Origin: Bugula neritina
Taxonomy: Eukaryota > Bryozoa > Gymnolaemata > Cheilostomatida > Bugulidae
Direction of reading: 5' to 3'
Assembly (NCBI GenBank): GCA_964035545.1
Contig: OZ037765.1
Span: 1,709,001 to 1,766,000 of the forward strand
DNA length: 57,000 nucleotides
The notes beneath the pieces are model-generated. The model saw only the letters and a program-made list of their open reading frames with translations, was not told the DNA's origin and made no database searches. Numbering within the stretch: position 1 is the stretch's first letter; every line of letters begins with the position of its first letter. Position numbers and translations under genes: made by a program. Shown piece after piece: positions 10,398-23,400 of the stretch.

Positions 10398-12441
10398 ATG
10401 GTAAAGAAAATCAAAACTCTCACTTTTGCATATAACAGTAAAATCATTCTTTGTGTTTATTCATTTACTCTGATTATACAGAGTTTTGTGACTATGCCCC
10501 CATCATCCTCATCACACAGAAAGACAAAAAGAGAGGTGAGAGCTCAATCAGACCAAATTACTGATCTACAAGAAACTCTATCTAAATTACAGGAGGAAGT
10601 GAAAACTTTAAGAAGCCAAATGGAAATCTGGTTTAATGCCATGTTACAAAGTGTAAGTTTGATTCGGAACATAAATAATAACACTAACTTGAAATACTTG
10701 ATGCTTGGAAACTGTTTTTTGAGAATAGTGAATGAGCATTCAAAATTAGATTTACAAACTTATATCAATAATTTTTTAACAATTTATTGACTAACCTTTA
10801 AATCATAGCTAAAAATTGATTTAAGGGTCATAACATGTGGCGTAAAAGTGATTTGTATCTATATAATGGGTTTTCTAACATGGGCTTATTTCAATAGTGT
10901 AGCTATGTTAAATATGTAGGCATGTATATAGAGCAACATTACCATCTTTAAGGGAGATATGTGCAATGCTGGCTGTTTGAGAGCATGTAACCTGTTCCAA
11001 CACTCATTGTGGCTTCAAATTAGTCTAGTCAACTGAATAGCTTAAGCCAGCAAGCATAAATGGAATGCAAGAAATAAACAATTTACAAAAAAAATACTTT
11101 CAAAGTACCAATAGGCAGTGGCACATAAATGTTTTCTGTCTGACTTGCAGCTGTTGGAAGACCCTCCAGTAAGGAGCATAAAGGAGACAGGAGCTGACCA
11201 CATTGAAGCCATGATTAGAAGTCTTAAGACATCTGGTATGAGGTTTTCTATATTATGATATTAGATGTAAAAAATATTCCCATAAGTTTATAATCACTAT
11301 CCCTGTCAGAACCCCTAATGGAAAGGGGCTGTTTTAGAATGAGGCACAGTAGCAATTATGACTGAATGCTCTTCCTAATATTACTGCAGGTGTTTCACAT
11401 GAACCACTAACCTTGTAATTACTGGGCCAGCACTCTAACGGCAGTTCCCTTATGCCTTCCTAGATGCAGTCATCTTTTTAAAGAAACATTCCAAGACAAA
11501 CATTAGTATACAGAACCAAACAGTTCTGTCAGTCAAATACAAAGTATATTGCGCAATTATTCAAGGTGTCTAATTTCCAAGGAGATGCACTAGACTAAGT
11601 ATTATCGTTACATAAGATAACATCTCACCACAGAATAAAAGATATGGAAGGTTCCAATAGATGGCATCAACTCTTTCAATAACATACAATATTTCCTTAC
11701 AATAAAGGTATTTCTCTATCATATAGCCTACGCAAATATGCAACTGAGATATACCTAAACATTTACAATAAATACTAGTTGATTCCATGAGATCTTATTG
11801 ATTTATTAATGTGACTTCAATAAGTTTTAGTAAAGCTATAATTTTTTCAGAAATGGTATAACCACACCATAACAATAACCAGCTGAGTTAAGGACGGAAC
11901 ATCTTAGCTAACATGAAGATTCTTGCTCTGAGCCTAGTCTGAGCTGTCCCTTAATTGTGATATTTATACTTGACCCAGAATTATAATCAAATAAACAAAC
12001 AAACACACCAATCACTTTTATCTTTTCATTTAAGCTATAATGTAGGGCTTACTTTTTTGTTTTAAATTAATGCTTTGAAACATTATTTAAAAGTTTCAAA
12101 GCACTACAGAATCAAAACCAAGACATATATTTCTAGGTCAGCATGTTTAGTGGTTGTTTTTAAAGGTTTATGGCGCCAGCCTTAAGTATTATGTTTTAAT
12201 GGACGACATGCAAATATTGTTGTTACAATGTATTCTAGGAGTGAGAAGAGCTACGAGGAGAAGTGGAGAACCTGGTAAAGATGGAGTACCTGGCAAAGTT
12301 GGAGAACCTGGTAAGGATGGAAGAGATGGAAAACCGGGTAAAAGTGGTACAGATGTAGGACTTGGAGAAACTGCAAATGATTCACCTGATGATGAAAAGG
12401 CAACTAATTGTTCCAGCAGTTTGCTAATCCACCCTGATTAA
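10398..12441 (+). CDS. Collagen-like unit A: membrane anchor, coiled coil and short collagen, truncated; probably decaying
   Basis: Proposed exons 10398-10652, 11151-11235 and 12239-12441 join in frame to 180 residues. The first encodes a basic start (MVKKIKTL), a hydrophobic stretch (SKIILCVYSFTLIIQSFVTM) and a heptad-rich coiled coil (QITDLQETLSKLQEEVKTL). The second encodes LLEDPPV...HIEAMIRSLKTS. The third has about seven Gly-X-Y triplets rich in GKDG, then a non-collagen tail ending HPD and a stop. Compared with unit B, the ancestral exon 1 is dead and the exon 2 acceptor TTTAG has become TTCAT. The coil is about 45 residues shorter. The frame is nevertheless open through what was intron 1, to an ATG at 10398 followed by a membrane-anchor-like segment. 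It could be a pseudogene or a gene with a replaced N-terminus. It lacks the C4-type domain. Confidence 0.55.
11280..11390 (-). mobile_element. tRNA-derived SINE fragment (3' part)
   Basis: Read on the minus strand, this matches the body of the SINE at 23683-23885, including the blocks TAGGAAGAGCATTCAGTCAT, AATTGCT(A/C)CTGTGCCTCA and the end around GGGGTTCTGACAGGGATAGTG. The tRNA-like head is not recognisable here, so it is 5'-truncated or diverged. Confidence 0.75.
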
Positions 12442-12848
12442 AGCAAATTACAACACAACAGCCATATTACTACATTTTTACAACTTATTTATATTAACAC
12501 ACCTTTTATTAAGTATCTTTACAGGAAGTAACAAACTTAATTTGTGCACTGAAGTATGTATATTAAATGAATTAAGGTGTTTTCTTGATTCATGAAACCA
12601 GAGAGCTTCACTAAATATAAGAACCATCTTGTTAAAGCAATTGCTACACTGATTTAATTTATTATTGTGACAAAATTTCTTTCTCTGTAATCTTTGTAAG
12701 AACTAGCTATGTATTAAGGAAATCACAGCACTGTAAAAGCCTATAAGTTTTTGAATAAAACATTCTGGTACTACAAAAAGTTTTTGCTATTCGTAAGGCT
12801 ATACAGGTTCGGCGTGTTGGAGTAGCTGTGGGAGCCAATAGTTGTAAC
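12442..12848. other. 3' flank of unit A and start of the duplicated upstream region of unit B
   Basis: No ORF. The part around 12585-12690 matches 18255-18350 behind unit B, and the part around 12680-12848 matches sequence in front of unit A. This marks the A/B unit junction. It ends with GTTGTAAC (12841-12848), the target duplication of the next element. Confidence 0.6.
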
Positions 12849-13290
12849 AGTTTCATCCTAGCTAGACGCTATAGGCCAAATTTCCCACTTGGACACTATT
12901 TATTTGTTTTAGTACAATATATATTTTACGTACAATTTATTTGAATATTATTGAAATATTTGTATATTTAAATAAACTTGGATCAATTGCTGCTTGTTAT
13001 CTAACATATAAATAAATTCCTGTGATTTGCATTAACTTATTAATTTTGCATATTCTATACTTCTTGTTGTTTGAAAAAATAGTTCGTTAATAAGTATATT
13101 CATTAAAAATAATGTCTATTATTAATGTATTACTGTTACTGACTATTATTCAAGATACTTTATATTAGCTGTTAGCTATTTAGCAACAAACACAGCAGTT
13201 GCATAAGCAGCATAGCTATATACATTATCATGATACCAAAATAAAATTTAAGGTCTAACTGGGAAGCGCCTATATAAGTGGGATGACACC
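12849..13290. mobile_element. Non-autonomous DNA transposon (MITE), hAT-like, 442 bp
   Basis: It is flanked by the 8-bp direct repeat GTTGTAAC (12841-12848 and 13291-13298). The corresponding place upstream of unit A (near 9033) has a single GTTGTGAC and no insert. The ends are imperfect inverted repeats containing GTTTCATCC...TAGACGC on one side and GGTGTCATCC...GCGCTTCCCAGTTAGA on the other strand. The AT-rich interior has no ORF. Relatives lie at 22980-23427 and 25260-25719. The 8-bp duplication points to the hAT superfamily. Confidence 0.85.
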
Positions 13291-13802
13291 GTTGTAACTT
13301 CGCAACGTATATTCTTGCATGAAAGGGCTGGTTGTAGTAAAAGTAAGTTATATTACATTATACATTAGCTCATATTATTATATGAGCTATTTTACATTAT
13401 AATAGCAATGCATCAATATGGTTTCAACTAACTTTAGTGATAAACTATAAAAGAGTGCTCATTCAAGTTAAATTAACTGAAACTCCTTTCTTTTCTCCCA
13501 AAAAGGCATCAGCACACTTTGAAGCTTGTGTAAAAAATGTAGATACAAATGCTTTCATTGAGAATTTTTTATTAGAAAAGTATTTTCACATTCAGTACAT
13601 TATTATAAAAGAAATTTAGAAGGAATTTATTTTTTGAATAAAAAATTATAATAAAAGCAGCTGTATAGAAATGATTTCTATTTATATCACCATTTTATAT
13701 TATGTCAAGCTTTTATCTAGTTGGATAGAGTGTTAAATACAGCCAATTGAATTTGAATCAATCAGCTGAAAGTAGCGAAACATGGTATGCCAACATAAAG
13801 GA

Positions 13803-13809
13803 TATATAA
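13803..13809 (+). promoter_or_regulatory. Possible TATA box of collagen unit B
   Basis: TATATAA lies 55 bases before the ATG at 13864, at a spacing that would allow a short 5' UTR. The aligned place in the damaged unit A lacks it. This is inference from sequence alone. Confidence 0.35.
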
Positions 13810-13863
13810 CACTAGTTGATGCTCTGCTAGTAAGACTATACTGTACATGAAGGGAGTTTCAAC

Positions 13864-16800
13864 ATGGCTGGAAAACTAAACCTCGCAGGTAAATAGATAA
13901 CTTTTGCATCCATATACAGTTTATTCATTAGATTTATGCTTCATTGAAAGCTTCTAAATGTTTACGGCTATAGCTTTAGTTAAGCTGCCAAATTGACTTC
14001 AAATATACATATTTTCAGTCAGAGTTTAACCATAGATTTCTAAAATTAAAGCAGGTTATAATTTGGCTCAGCTAAAATATAAAGGTTGGTTTGCTATGGA
14101 ACAAAATTAAATATTACAGTGAAATAATGCTAAAGAATAACAAAACCGATAACCTAAGACCTATATAGATTTTTTACATTTTGTGTCTTTCTTCTAAAAA
14201 ATACAACATTTATTTAGTAAAAAACACTTTCTGTTGGTTATTTTTTAAAAAGTTCCAAAATTTCAAACTCAAAATAGGACATCCAGTTATGTAGTCTTAC
14301 AATGGAAAGTTGAAGGTGAATAGTACAGGACTTGACATTTCTGTTTTCTATAATTTGCTAATTTAAATAGCTGTAACCATGAAAGAATATTTTGACATTT
14401 CTTGATATATAAATTGAAAAAAAGCAATAATCACTCGATCCAGAATTGCTTTTGATTAGTATAGGATGTTGCTTATGCAGCCATTACAGTAGTCATATAA
14501 ATTTGTCAAATATTCCGTGCGGTTTTAATCCCCTTTATGTTAATGTAGCTACTCTGCTTTGTTTAATGCAGTATTATGTGTTATAGTTTAATATATGGAA
14601 AATTGCTAGTTCATAAGCTTATGTCTTATGAAAGTAATTTCATTCCAAAAATGACTCTAGTTATTGTTAAAACTTAATTAAACATAGTCAAAAAGTGTCA
14701 TATTTTTATATGGTAGTAAAGTTTGTCACTTTTTTTATCATAACAGTAAAATTAGTCTTTGTGCTTATTTAGCTACTCTGATTATAATGTATTTGATGAT
14801 CACACCATCATCATCACATTTTTTCAATGACGGCAAAAAGGCAAGAAAAGCTGTGAAAGAGCAAGCAGGCAACATTGAAGATCTACGAGCGAAGAATTTA
14901 AGATTAGAAGAGAAAGTAAACCAAATGAAAAATTTGCTTGATGGAAACCTAAAAACACAGATTTCAAGACTAGAAGAGAAAGTAAACACTCAATCTGACC
15001 AAATTACTGATCTAAAAAAAACAGTTTCCGGATTAGAGGAGGAAGTGAAAACTTTAAAAAGCCAAATGGAAACTTGGCTTAGTGCCACGTTACAAAGTGT
15101 AAGCTTGATCTTGAGCATGAATAATAATCCTTGCTTAAGATACTTGATATAGTAAGGCTTGCAAAGTATTGTCTGAAAATGGTGAATGAGCCTGTAAAAT
15201 TTGATTTAAAAACTGAAATTAACGAATGTTTGATATTTCATTAAGACACCCTCAAACCCTGACTATAAAATTATGATTTGAGTATTTTAATATGTGGCAT
15301 AGGAGTGATTTGGATCTCTTAGGCTTGATTCAACAGTGGGGCTATGTCAAATATATACGTATATAGAGTAAAATTTCCATCTTTAGGAGAGATATGTGCA
15401 TAATGTAGGCAGTTTCAGAACGTGTAGCCTATTTTTACACTGGTTGTGGTTTCGGCAATAGTCAGCTGGTGGCTTGAGCAGGAAAACATAAATTGAATAC
15501 TTACAATATGGAAAAATTAAGCTAGAAATATTGATTTACCTAGTAGAGTATGTAAATGTTCTCTGTTTGACTTGCAGCTGCTGGAAGACCCTCCTGTAAA
15601 GATCAATGCAGGCAAGAAAGAGGCTGAACACATTGAAGCCATGATTAACAGTCTTAAGACATCCGGTATGAGACCTTCTAAGTTATAATACTACTAAATA
15701 GTTACTGCAAGCTGCTACAATGTATCTTGCAGATATAGTAAAATACTGTTTGAGAAAATCTCAATTTTTTACTGCAGTTCAAATAAAACATTTAAATTAG
15801 GTAGTTTATTTACCATATAGTTGCTTTTATTCTAGATAATTACGAGACATTCAAAATCTTAACTGCTTTTTGTAAGCTATAATGGTATTACCATACAAAG
15901 AATTATATAATCATGTCTACTTTTAAAATTGTAAATAACCATAAGCTTTTACTTTTATGCGTCATACAATATTTCAATATGTAATTAGTTTGTTCCTTTT
16001 CTAAAATAAGGACAAATGAGCTAAATCGCGACTTTTTAGAGTGGCCATAGCTCTGAAGGACTTGATAAAAGTGTTCCTGGTTAACATAATGAAAATGTCC
16101 ACAATTGTTGTTAGATGGCATTAAATTCACATTTTTTTTAGTATTGGCATACGCTCTTGACACTCACCCCGTTTAAATAAAAGCCATGCGTTTTAGAATC
16201 GACTGTTAGTCTGCACAGAGTTTCTTTCTTCCAGAAAAGACAAGTCCAAATTATTCAGTTTTTTTTGCATGCCATAAAAGCAATTGGTGGCCCCAGTATT
16301 TTACTCCACCTACCCCACTCCACCTTTGCTCTAATAACCTAATTTATTGCACCCAAAAACTCAATTTTCATTATGTTTGATAAAGAACAAAAGAATTACA
16401 TATTAATTCATTTTATGATGCATAAATATAAAAGCCTTATAGTTATTAGCAATTTAAAAATAAAAATAATTGTAATTCTTTGTAATGCGATAGCTTATGC
16501 AAAATCTGTGTAATTATCTAGAACAAACACAGTTAGGATAAATCTGTTTTATTTGAACTGAACTTTTGACTTTTGAACTTTTGTAGCTTATAAGAAAAAT
16601 TAACATTATTTTTAATATCATGGCCTATGATTGAATGACTCACTTCTATTTGTGAAAAACTCAAATACCAACTTCCGTGGAACAAACTATTTGAACTTTG
16701 TTTTATGACACGGTTCCCACTGCCCAAATCTGTCCACACAATCCAAAGTTAGGAAACATGAGTCATAAGCAATAAAATATTACATTCACAGGCACAACAG

Positions 16801-18171
16801 CTTTTTGTTTGTTAATCATATTATAAATAATTTTGATTTGCAATGAATTGGAAAATACTGCTCGATGACTAAAGGTAGATCTAGTTTCTAAGGTTATTTG
16901 CGTATAAGCATAAAATAAGATCTAGCTACGTTTATAGGACAAAGGGATGGAAGTTTCCAATAAGTATTAGTTTCTCCAATAATGCCGACCCAAAGATACT
17001 TCAGCATTTTGAATATTTCCTTGATGCATAGGACACCCAGTTGGACAATGTCACACCAGATTTACTAACTTTAAAGATTAATCTTAATAATCCATTTCCA
17101 AATAAAAGTGCTTTTCACTCAAAAATCAATTCCAACGCAATGCTTACAATTATTATTAAAAATAACTGTAGCACCATAACATACTTTTTATAAATGAACA
17201 ACAGGGATACAGAAACATAGTTTCCTTGCTAATATACTTATATATTACTTTCAAACAAGCAGTCAGGAGTACAGTGTCCTAAGACTAATAAGTCTAACAA
17301 AAAAAACAATTTTTCATTTTTAGCTTATGGTATTTAATAATAGTTTGCTTTGACAATTTAAGGATATCATTTATTTTCAAAATCAAGTTTCTTGTAACAA
17401 ACTAAAAAAGTGTTGATGAGTTTTGTTTTGTAATTGCTATTGCATTGCTACAGACAAAAACCTTAATAGTGGCAGTTAGCGAAAATTAGGTAGGTCATAT
17501 ATTGCAATTAGAGAGTGAGTCTAAGTGAGATTATGGAATTAGAAGTTGAATTAACTGAAACTCATCAAAACTTTTGTTCTGAAACACATTTTAAGAGCAA
17601 CCAGCTGAGTCAAGGGCAGAGCACTTTGGCTAACATGCAGATTATTGCCCTGGGTTTAGCCTGAGTCTGTCTCTGAATCACTTGACCCAGAATTATAATC
17701 CAATGAACAAACACATCAATCACCTTATTTTTTTCGTATAGCTGAAAATTTCTGTAAGAAGCTTAACACTTTGTTCATGAACTATAATGTACCTTTTTTG
17801 TCCTGAATTAACTTTGAAACACTTTGTAAATTCATCAAAGCACCATAAAAATAAAACTGTGCACGTATATTTTTAAGTGTCCTTGTTGTTTGGTTTTGAA
17901 GCTTTGTGACAAATTAACTTGTCATTTTTATCGTCAATAATGAGCTAAAAACATTATAGGAGTGAGAGGAGCCACAGGAAGAGATGGAAAGCCTGGTAAA
18001 GATGGCAAAGATGGAGAACGGGGTAGAGATGGAAAAGATGGAATTCATGGTAAAGATGGAAAAGATGGAGTTCATGGTAAAGATGGAGTTCATGGTAAAG
18101 ATGGAAAAGATAGAGAACCTTGTATTGTTGAAAGATGTATTTCCTGGTTAATAAAACCAGTTTTTCGCTAA
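13864..18171 (+). CDS. Collagen-like unit B: membrane-anchored coiled coil plus short collagen, no C-terminal domain
   Basis: Exons 13864-13888, 14773-15098, 15578-15665 and 17960-18171 have GT-AG borders and sum to 651 bases (216 residues plus stop). Order: a short start (MAGKLNLA); a hydrophobic stretch (ATLIIMYLMI) that could be an uncleaved anchor; Ser/His linker; about 80 residues of coiled coil (LRLEEKVNQM, DQITDLKKTVSGLEEEV); the LLEDPP...HIEAMINSLKTS exon; and about 16 Gly-X-Y triplets dominated by GKDG. The frame then runs into REPCIVERC and a stop 16 residues later. There is no donor at the place where unit C splices to its C4-type domain, so B looks like a C-terminally truncated paralogue. 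It may still trimerise through its coil. Exons 2 and 3 are conserved with intact splice sites, so expression is plausible. Confidence 0.7.
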
Positions 18172-20457
18172 TCTAGTCCAATGAGAAACACATATAATAT
18201 TACTTTTTTTATAATAAAGTATGTAGAATAGATTATTAAAACTGTTAATTCTTGGCTGATGTGAAATCAGAGCAGAGTAGAATTATTTTGCTAGAAAAAC
18301 TGCATACACTGATTTAAATAACATACTATTATGACAAAATTTAAACTTTTTAAACTAAGATTAAAGTTCAAAGACTTTCAATTTTTTATACAAATTTTGT
18401 TCATTGTCATAACAGGTAAATAAAACAAACATAACAATATCATAAAACAAACATTTTTAAAGTTTAAAGTTATTTTATGAGTCAATTTTCTCTTTTTAAA
18501 TAAGCTTATCTTTCATCCGATTTAAACATTCTTGCAGCTTCGTCCTGATTACATGTTGACAATAGTTCCAACTGCTCTTCAAACCCTTTAAAAAAGTAAT
18601 TCATCTACATGTGGGAAAGCTTATGGAGAACTACTATTATTAAGTTTTGACGCAATAACATCCCACTGTAGAATTCATTGACATAAATTTCTCTTTTTGC
18701 CAATTTCTTGTGCAGCACTGAAATATTCTGCATTCATGTATTTGATCAAACTATTTAAACAATATTTACAATATGTAACTACAATGCAGTACATTTACCA
18801 TGCGTGCAAAATGAAGCACTAATACAAAGAATTTAGGGACTCATAAAAAAAAGGTGACTCTGCTTACATTTTGAGTGTAAAAACTGTAAAAACTTTGGAT
18901 TTATTTTCGGTAGATCAATGTCGGCTTTATAACTTCTTTGGCACCTCCATGAAATTGAAGAGGTACTGTTTTTAGCTATTCTTCTAAAATAATCTCTCAG
19001 CTTTTGTAATTTTTATTCCTGTTTTAACTGCAAAAACAATGTTAATTGTGATAAATTTATGATTTTAAAAGATTTATTATTGTCAAATCATGATTTATTA
19101 CTTATAGGAATTTTAATATAGCTGAGACAAATTACATCACCATTTGTAAAGTAAGAATAATTAATAATAAATGCTAACAAAATTATTCACTGGAGACTTG
19201 TTTGCTACTTTAACTAATCCTTATGCTTTAGCTTATACATGTAAGAACATCTGAACCTTGAAAGCTCCAAATATTTGACCTACTTCCTGCTTTGGCTATC
19301 AGACTAACAATCTGATTTGCAGTTCCTTTTGTTCCAGTCATAATGATAGTTTCAAGTTGAAATAAATGGTACTTAATGTTTGCTGGTATAGAAGACGTAG
19401 TAGCTGAAATCAATCTAAGTTGGGTGTAGCAGCTTTTAATGAAAAACGTCTTTGAAGATGAAATACTTTATAGTCATGCAAACAACATCATGTGTCAATT
19501 TGAAACATTAACTTTGAGTTATCACTAGGATGATTTTGATGAGTGAGTTTTACAACTAAATAAAACCAGGTGAGATTTTGAACTCTACCAAATTGAAGTT
19601 CTGACTGAAAACCATGCATAAACACACCTTAACAATATGAAGGGTGATGTCGCAGACCTCTGGCTTGGGCAACCTACAACACTGCACCCAAAGTACAGAT
19701 TCTTGTACCCAGCAGCAGTTAGAGCATATAGACCTGGTGCATCAGCATATTTTACAAGTATAATACTAATTAAATGTATTAATATTATTAAAGGCAGTAA
19801 TATTACTAGGTATTTAATTTTAATCTCATTCGAGCTTAATAAAAGGTAGTTACAACTCAATAAATACATAATTCAACTATTTGTTATCAAAGTTATATAC
19901 CTGAGGTAAGCATTGTATATACCTGAGGTAAGCATTGTGTATGCCTGAGGTAAGCATTGTATATGCCTGAGGTAAGCATTGTATATGCCTGAGGTAAGCA
20001 TTGTATATGCCTGAGGTAAGCATTGTATATGCCTGAGGTAAGCAATGTATATGCCTGAGGTAAGCATTGTATATGCCTGATGCTTCTATAAACTACTAGG
20101 TGATCATATTAAGATGACAAACCTGAGGCTCAATAAACATAATATTCCTTTTTCTCAAAATTCTGTAGTTATATGCTAATCTTTTTACATTGGCTTTAGT
20201 AGTATACCGTAACTACTTTTATTATAGTTGCCTCAGTTAGTTGTGGCTGGTTTTTACTGAAACGTTTCCAAATAGTCAAGCTATTGTCACTTGAACAACT
20301 TTGAATAAGTATATTCTATTTAAGCAGACAATACTATAAAGTGTAAAACATGTAATGATCTTCAACACTAATTTTACGGTACAAATAATCCTCACAAAGC
20401 CCACTACTTGAGTCAAGGAACACAGGCTATGGCTATAGTCTAGAGGCTATGAATAAC
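18172..20457. other. Intergenic space between collagen units B and C
   Basis: No coding exon is supported. The first 180 bases align with the 3' flank of unit A. The rest is AT-rich and unique to the eye, apart from the 22-bp tandem repeat at 19900-20085. The promoter of unit C should lie at the right end. Confidence 0.55.
19900..20085. repeat. 22-bp tandem repeat, about eight copies
   Basis: The unit is GTATATGCCTGAGGTAAGCATT with few changes. Each unit contains GAGGTAAGC, which resembles a splice donor, but the block is intergenic. Confidence 0.9.
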
Positions 20458-23400
20458 ATGGGAACATCCTTGTGTGATGAAATCACACGACTGCTTGTTA
20501 GAAATCTGATGACTTTTTATATGAATTGGAAGTTAACATTTTCAGGTAAGTTAGTAGAATTTGTAATTTGTTAGATTTATATGCTTTAAGATAATTTTTG
20601 AAGCTAAAATTAGTTTTGAAAATTTGATGTAAGGAACTCAATTAAACTTTGTAGAAAAAGTTAGCTGTTGAGTTGAATCTGAAAAATCTTTCAAAATATC
20701 TTATAAGCTGGAGTCTATAATAAATATCCGTTTAAGTGATCTATTTTATAAATAACTTAAATAATGAGTGTCATAGTGTAGTAATATATCTCTACAGAAT
20801 GTAAAAGAAAGTCAAAGATTGTTTTAGTATAACTACTTTTACCATTTTTGAATTTTGTGAATTCAGATAACTGCAACCATAAATAAAAGTCTAGGATTCA
20901 AATAGTGATATGACTTTCCAATTTATTACACTGCTATTGTAGTATACTCACATATACATTTTATATTTAGTATGGTTTTTGTTTTATGTATGCGAACTTA
21001 TTAGTTTACACAACCTGTTGATACTTATGTATATTTAGTTGCCCTGACTGCGCTCTTCGTGATGCAATCATTGTTACATCTCAGTTTAAAGAATGCCATA
21101 GAAGTTCAAACAGCCAGAATTTCTGAGCTGGAGAGAAGTAATTTAGAGCTGGAGGAAAGGCTATCCACTCAAAAGCTTCAGGCAGAAACCTGGCTCCATG
21201 CCATTCTATACAGTGTAAGTTTACATGTTCCTGGAGTGTTTACAAGATGTCTATACTAGGTTTTAAAGAATCCCTGACACATTTTATTTGTACAGTAATA
21301 AAATATTCATATATATCCTTGCTATTATCTACAAACTTTTTGGAGATTGTGTGCTCAATAAGTTATAATAAGTTTTGTGCAAACATGTCTTGAATTAATT
21401 TAGGATTTCTGATGGTATGCTGATGCCGTTTCTAGTCTACTCTGAAGCCCATGGTATACTATAGAATTAATAGTTATTATAGCTAACTTCCATTGCATGC
21501 TATTCTTTGCTGCTACAACACACAACTTGTTCACTGAGCTCGCTTGAATGTGTAAAGCTTTAAAAGCCAGCTCATTTATGTAGCTGTCTGCTGCTTGATA
21601 AAGTGTGTCAGAGATTATTTAAGAAGCTATTTTTGTCAACAGTAAATTTTTTTCAAGAAACCTGGTGGCCAAAAGTTTAAAACTTGAATCATGTTGATTT
21701 GAGAGGCTTTGAAGTAAAGCTCCACATGTTTCCTGTGGTGGTGACTGGTACATAGGCTAGGTCTTCTCTGCTTGTAGCTGTTGGAGGACCCCATCGTATC
21801 CAAAGTACACGAGACAGAGGATGGGCACCTCGAATATATGATTGACATCCTTCGAGTATTTGGTATGTTGCCTTCTAACTAATGTAATACAAGTTATACA
21901 ACTAATAAAGTATGTGTATCTAGCCAGATCATGTAGCAAATTTAGTTTGTAAAAACCGGATTCTTTGTCAGTAGCATGCAGCTGCATTAGAACAGCTGGT
22001 CAAACAGCAAAGTGATGGCCGATGCGCTAGACTTTTGGACAAGATGTACGACAGTACACACTTTCGTGGCCTAACAAAAAAAGGTGAAAAATGAATGTGA
22101 ATTTCTTATGGTTAATAAATCACAGAACTTAGGTTATATATATCTGATTATTATTGATCTAGGGGGTAAAGCATTTGCCTAGTAAGCACGGAGGTCATGG
22201 GTTCAAGCCCGGACAAAGGTCATTGGTGATGTTAGGAAGAGCATCCAGTCATAATTGCTCCTGTGCCTCATTCAAATAAGTCCTTAGCCCGCTTTGACAA
22301 AAACCCCTTCCATCAGGGGTTTCTCACAGGGATAGTGACTATAAACTTCCGTGAGTGAGTTTTTATTGTTTTTACATTCAGAAACAAGATGGATTAAAAT
22401 TGGGTCATGTTGGCTGGTTCAACATTATTTGAATGGAATCATAAGAAAAGTTTGCGGGTCATACCAATTATTTTACCGGACAGCTGATTTTTAGATTAAA
22501 ATTGTAAATTGTATATCAATGTTAATATAGAAGTGAGGTTTTTTAATGGTGGTCACTGTTTAAATGAAAATAGCTGTGACTCGAGTTATAAGTAATAATT
22601 TTGATACTCAATAGATTAAATTTGGGAAAATTTTCTATGATGAGGCTTTGCTATGGGTATATCCAAGTAAAAATACTGCGTAATAACTCAAACTGTCTAA
22701 TTCCAAAGCAGATGTGCTCAGTATTACTAAAGAGTATCAGATAACATAAGTTCTTATAACAATACAAAATATTTTTGACACAATGTTAAAGCGATCTGTC
22801 TCTATCATGGCATATACCAGCGTGCCATTGTAGTTATAACATGTACCTAGCCATGTAGAATATCCTTATTCAAATTGCTTAATAGATAGATAGATTAGAT
22901 TACATGTATTATAAAACATACCTTTCATTACTTAAAAGATTGGACAAGTATATAACCTATATTTTTTCAACTAGCAGTCAAAGGCATTCCAGTTGGATGC
23001 TATTTATTTATTTTGGTACAATATATATTCTATGTGCAATTTATTTGAATATTATTGAAATATATGTTTATTTAAATAAACTTGGATTAATTGCTTGTTA
23101 TTTAGCACATATAAATAAATTCCTTTGACCTGCATTAACTTCTTAATTGCATTTTCTATACTTCTTGTTGTTTGAAAAAATATTTTGTTAATCAGTATTT
23201 ATTAATGACCATATCTATTATTAATTTGTTACTGCTTTTTTCCATACACATTTTCATGAAAATGGGAATACTATCCCAGATAATTTGTATTAGCTGTTAT
23301 TATAGCTATTATAAGCTATAGGTATTTAGTAATCAATGCAACATTTATATAGGTATGTTACTATATGTAATTGCACTAAAATAAATAAATAGCGTCTAAC

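Noticed and set aside
19873-20085. Regular 22-bp repeats as a possible CRISPR array
   Set aside because: The units are contiguous with no spacers, and the sequence is clearly eukaryotic.
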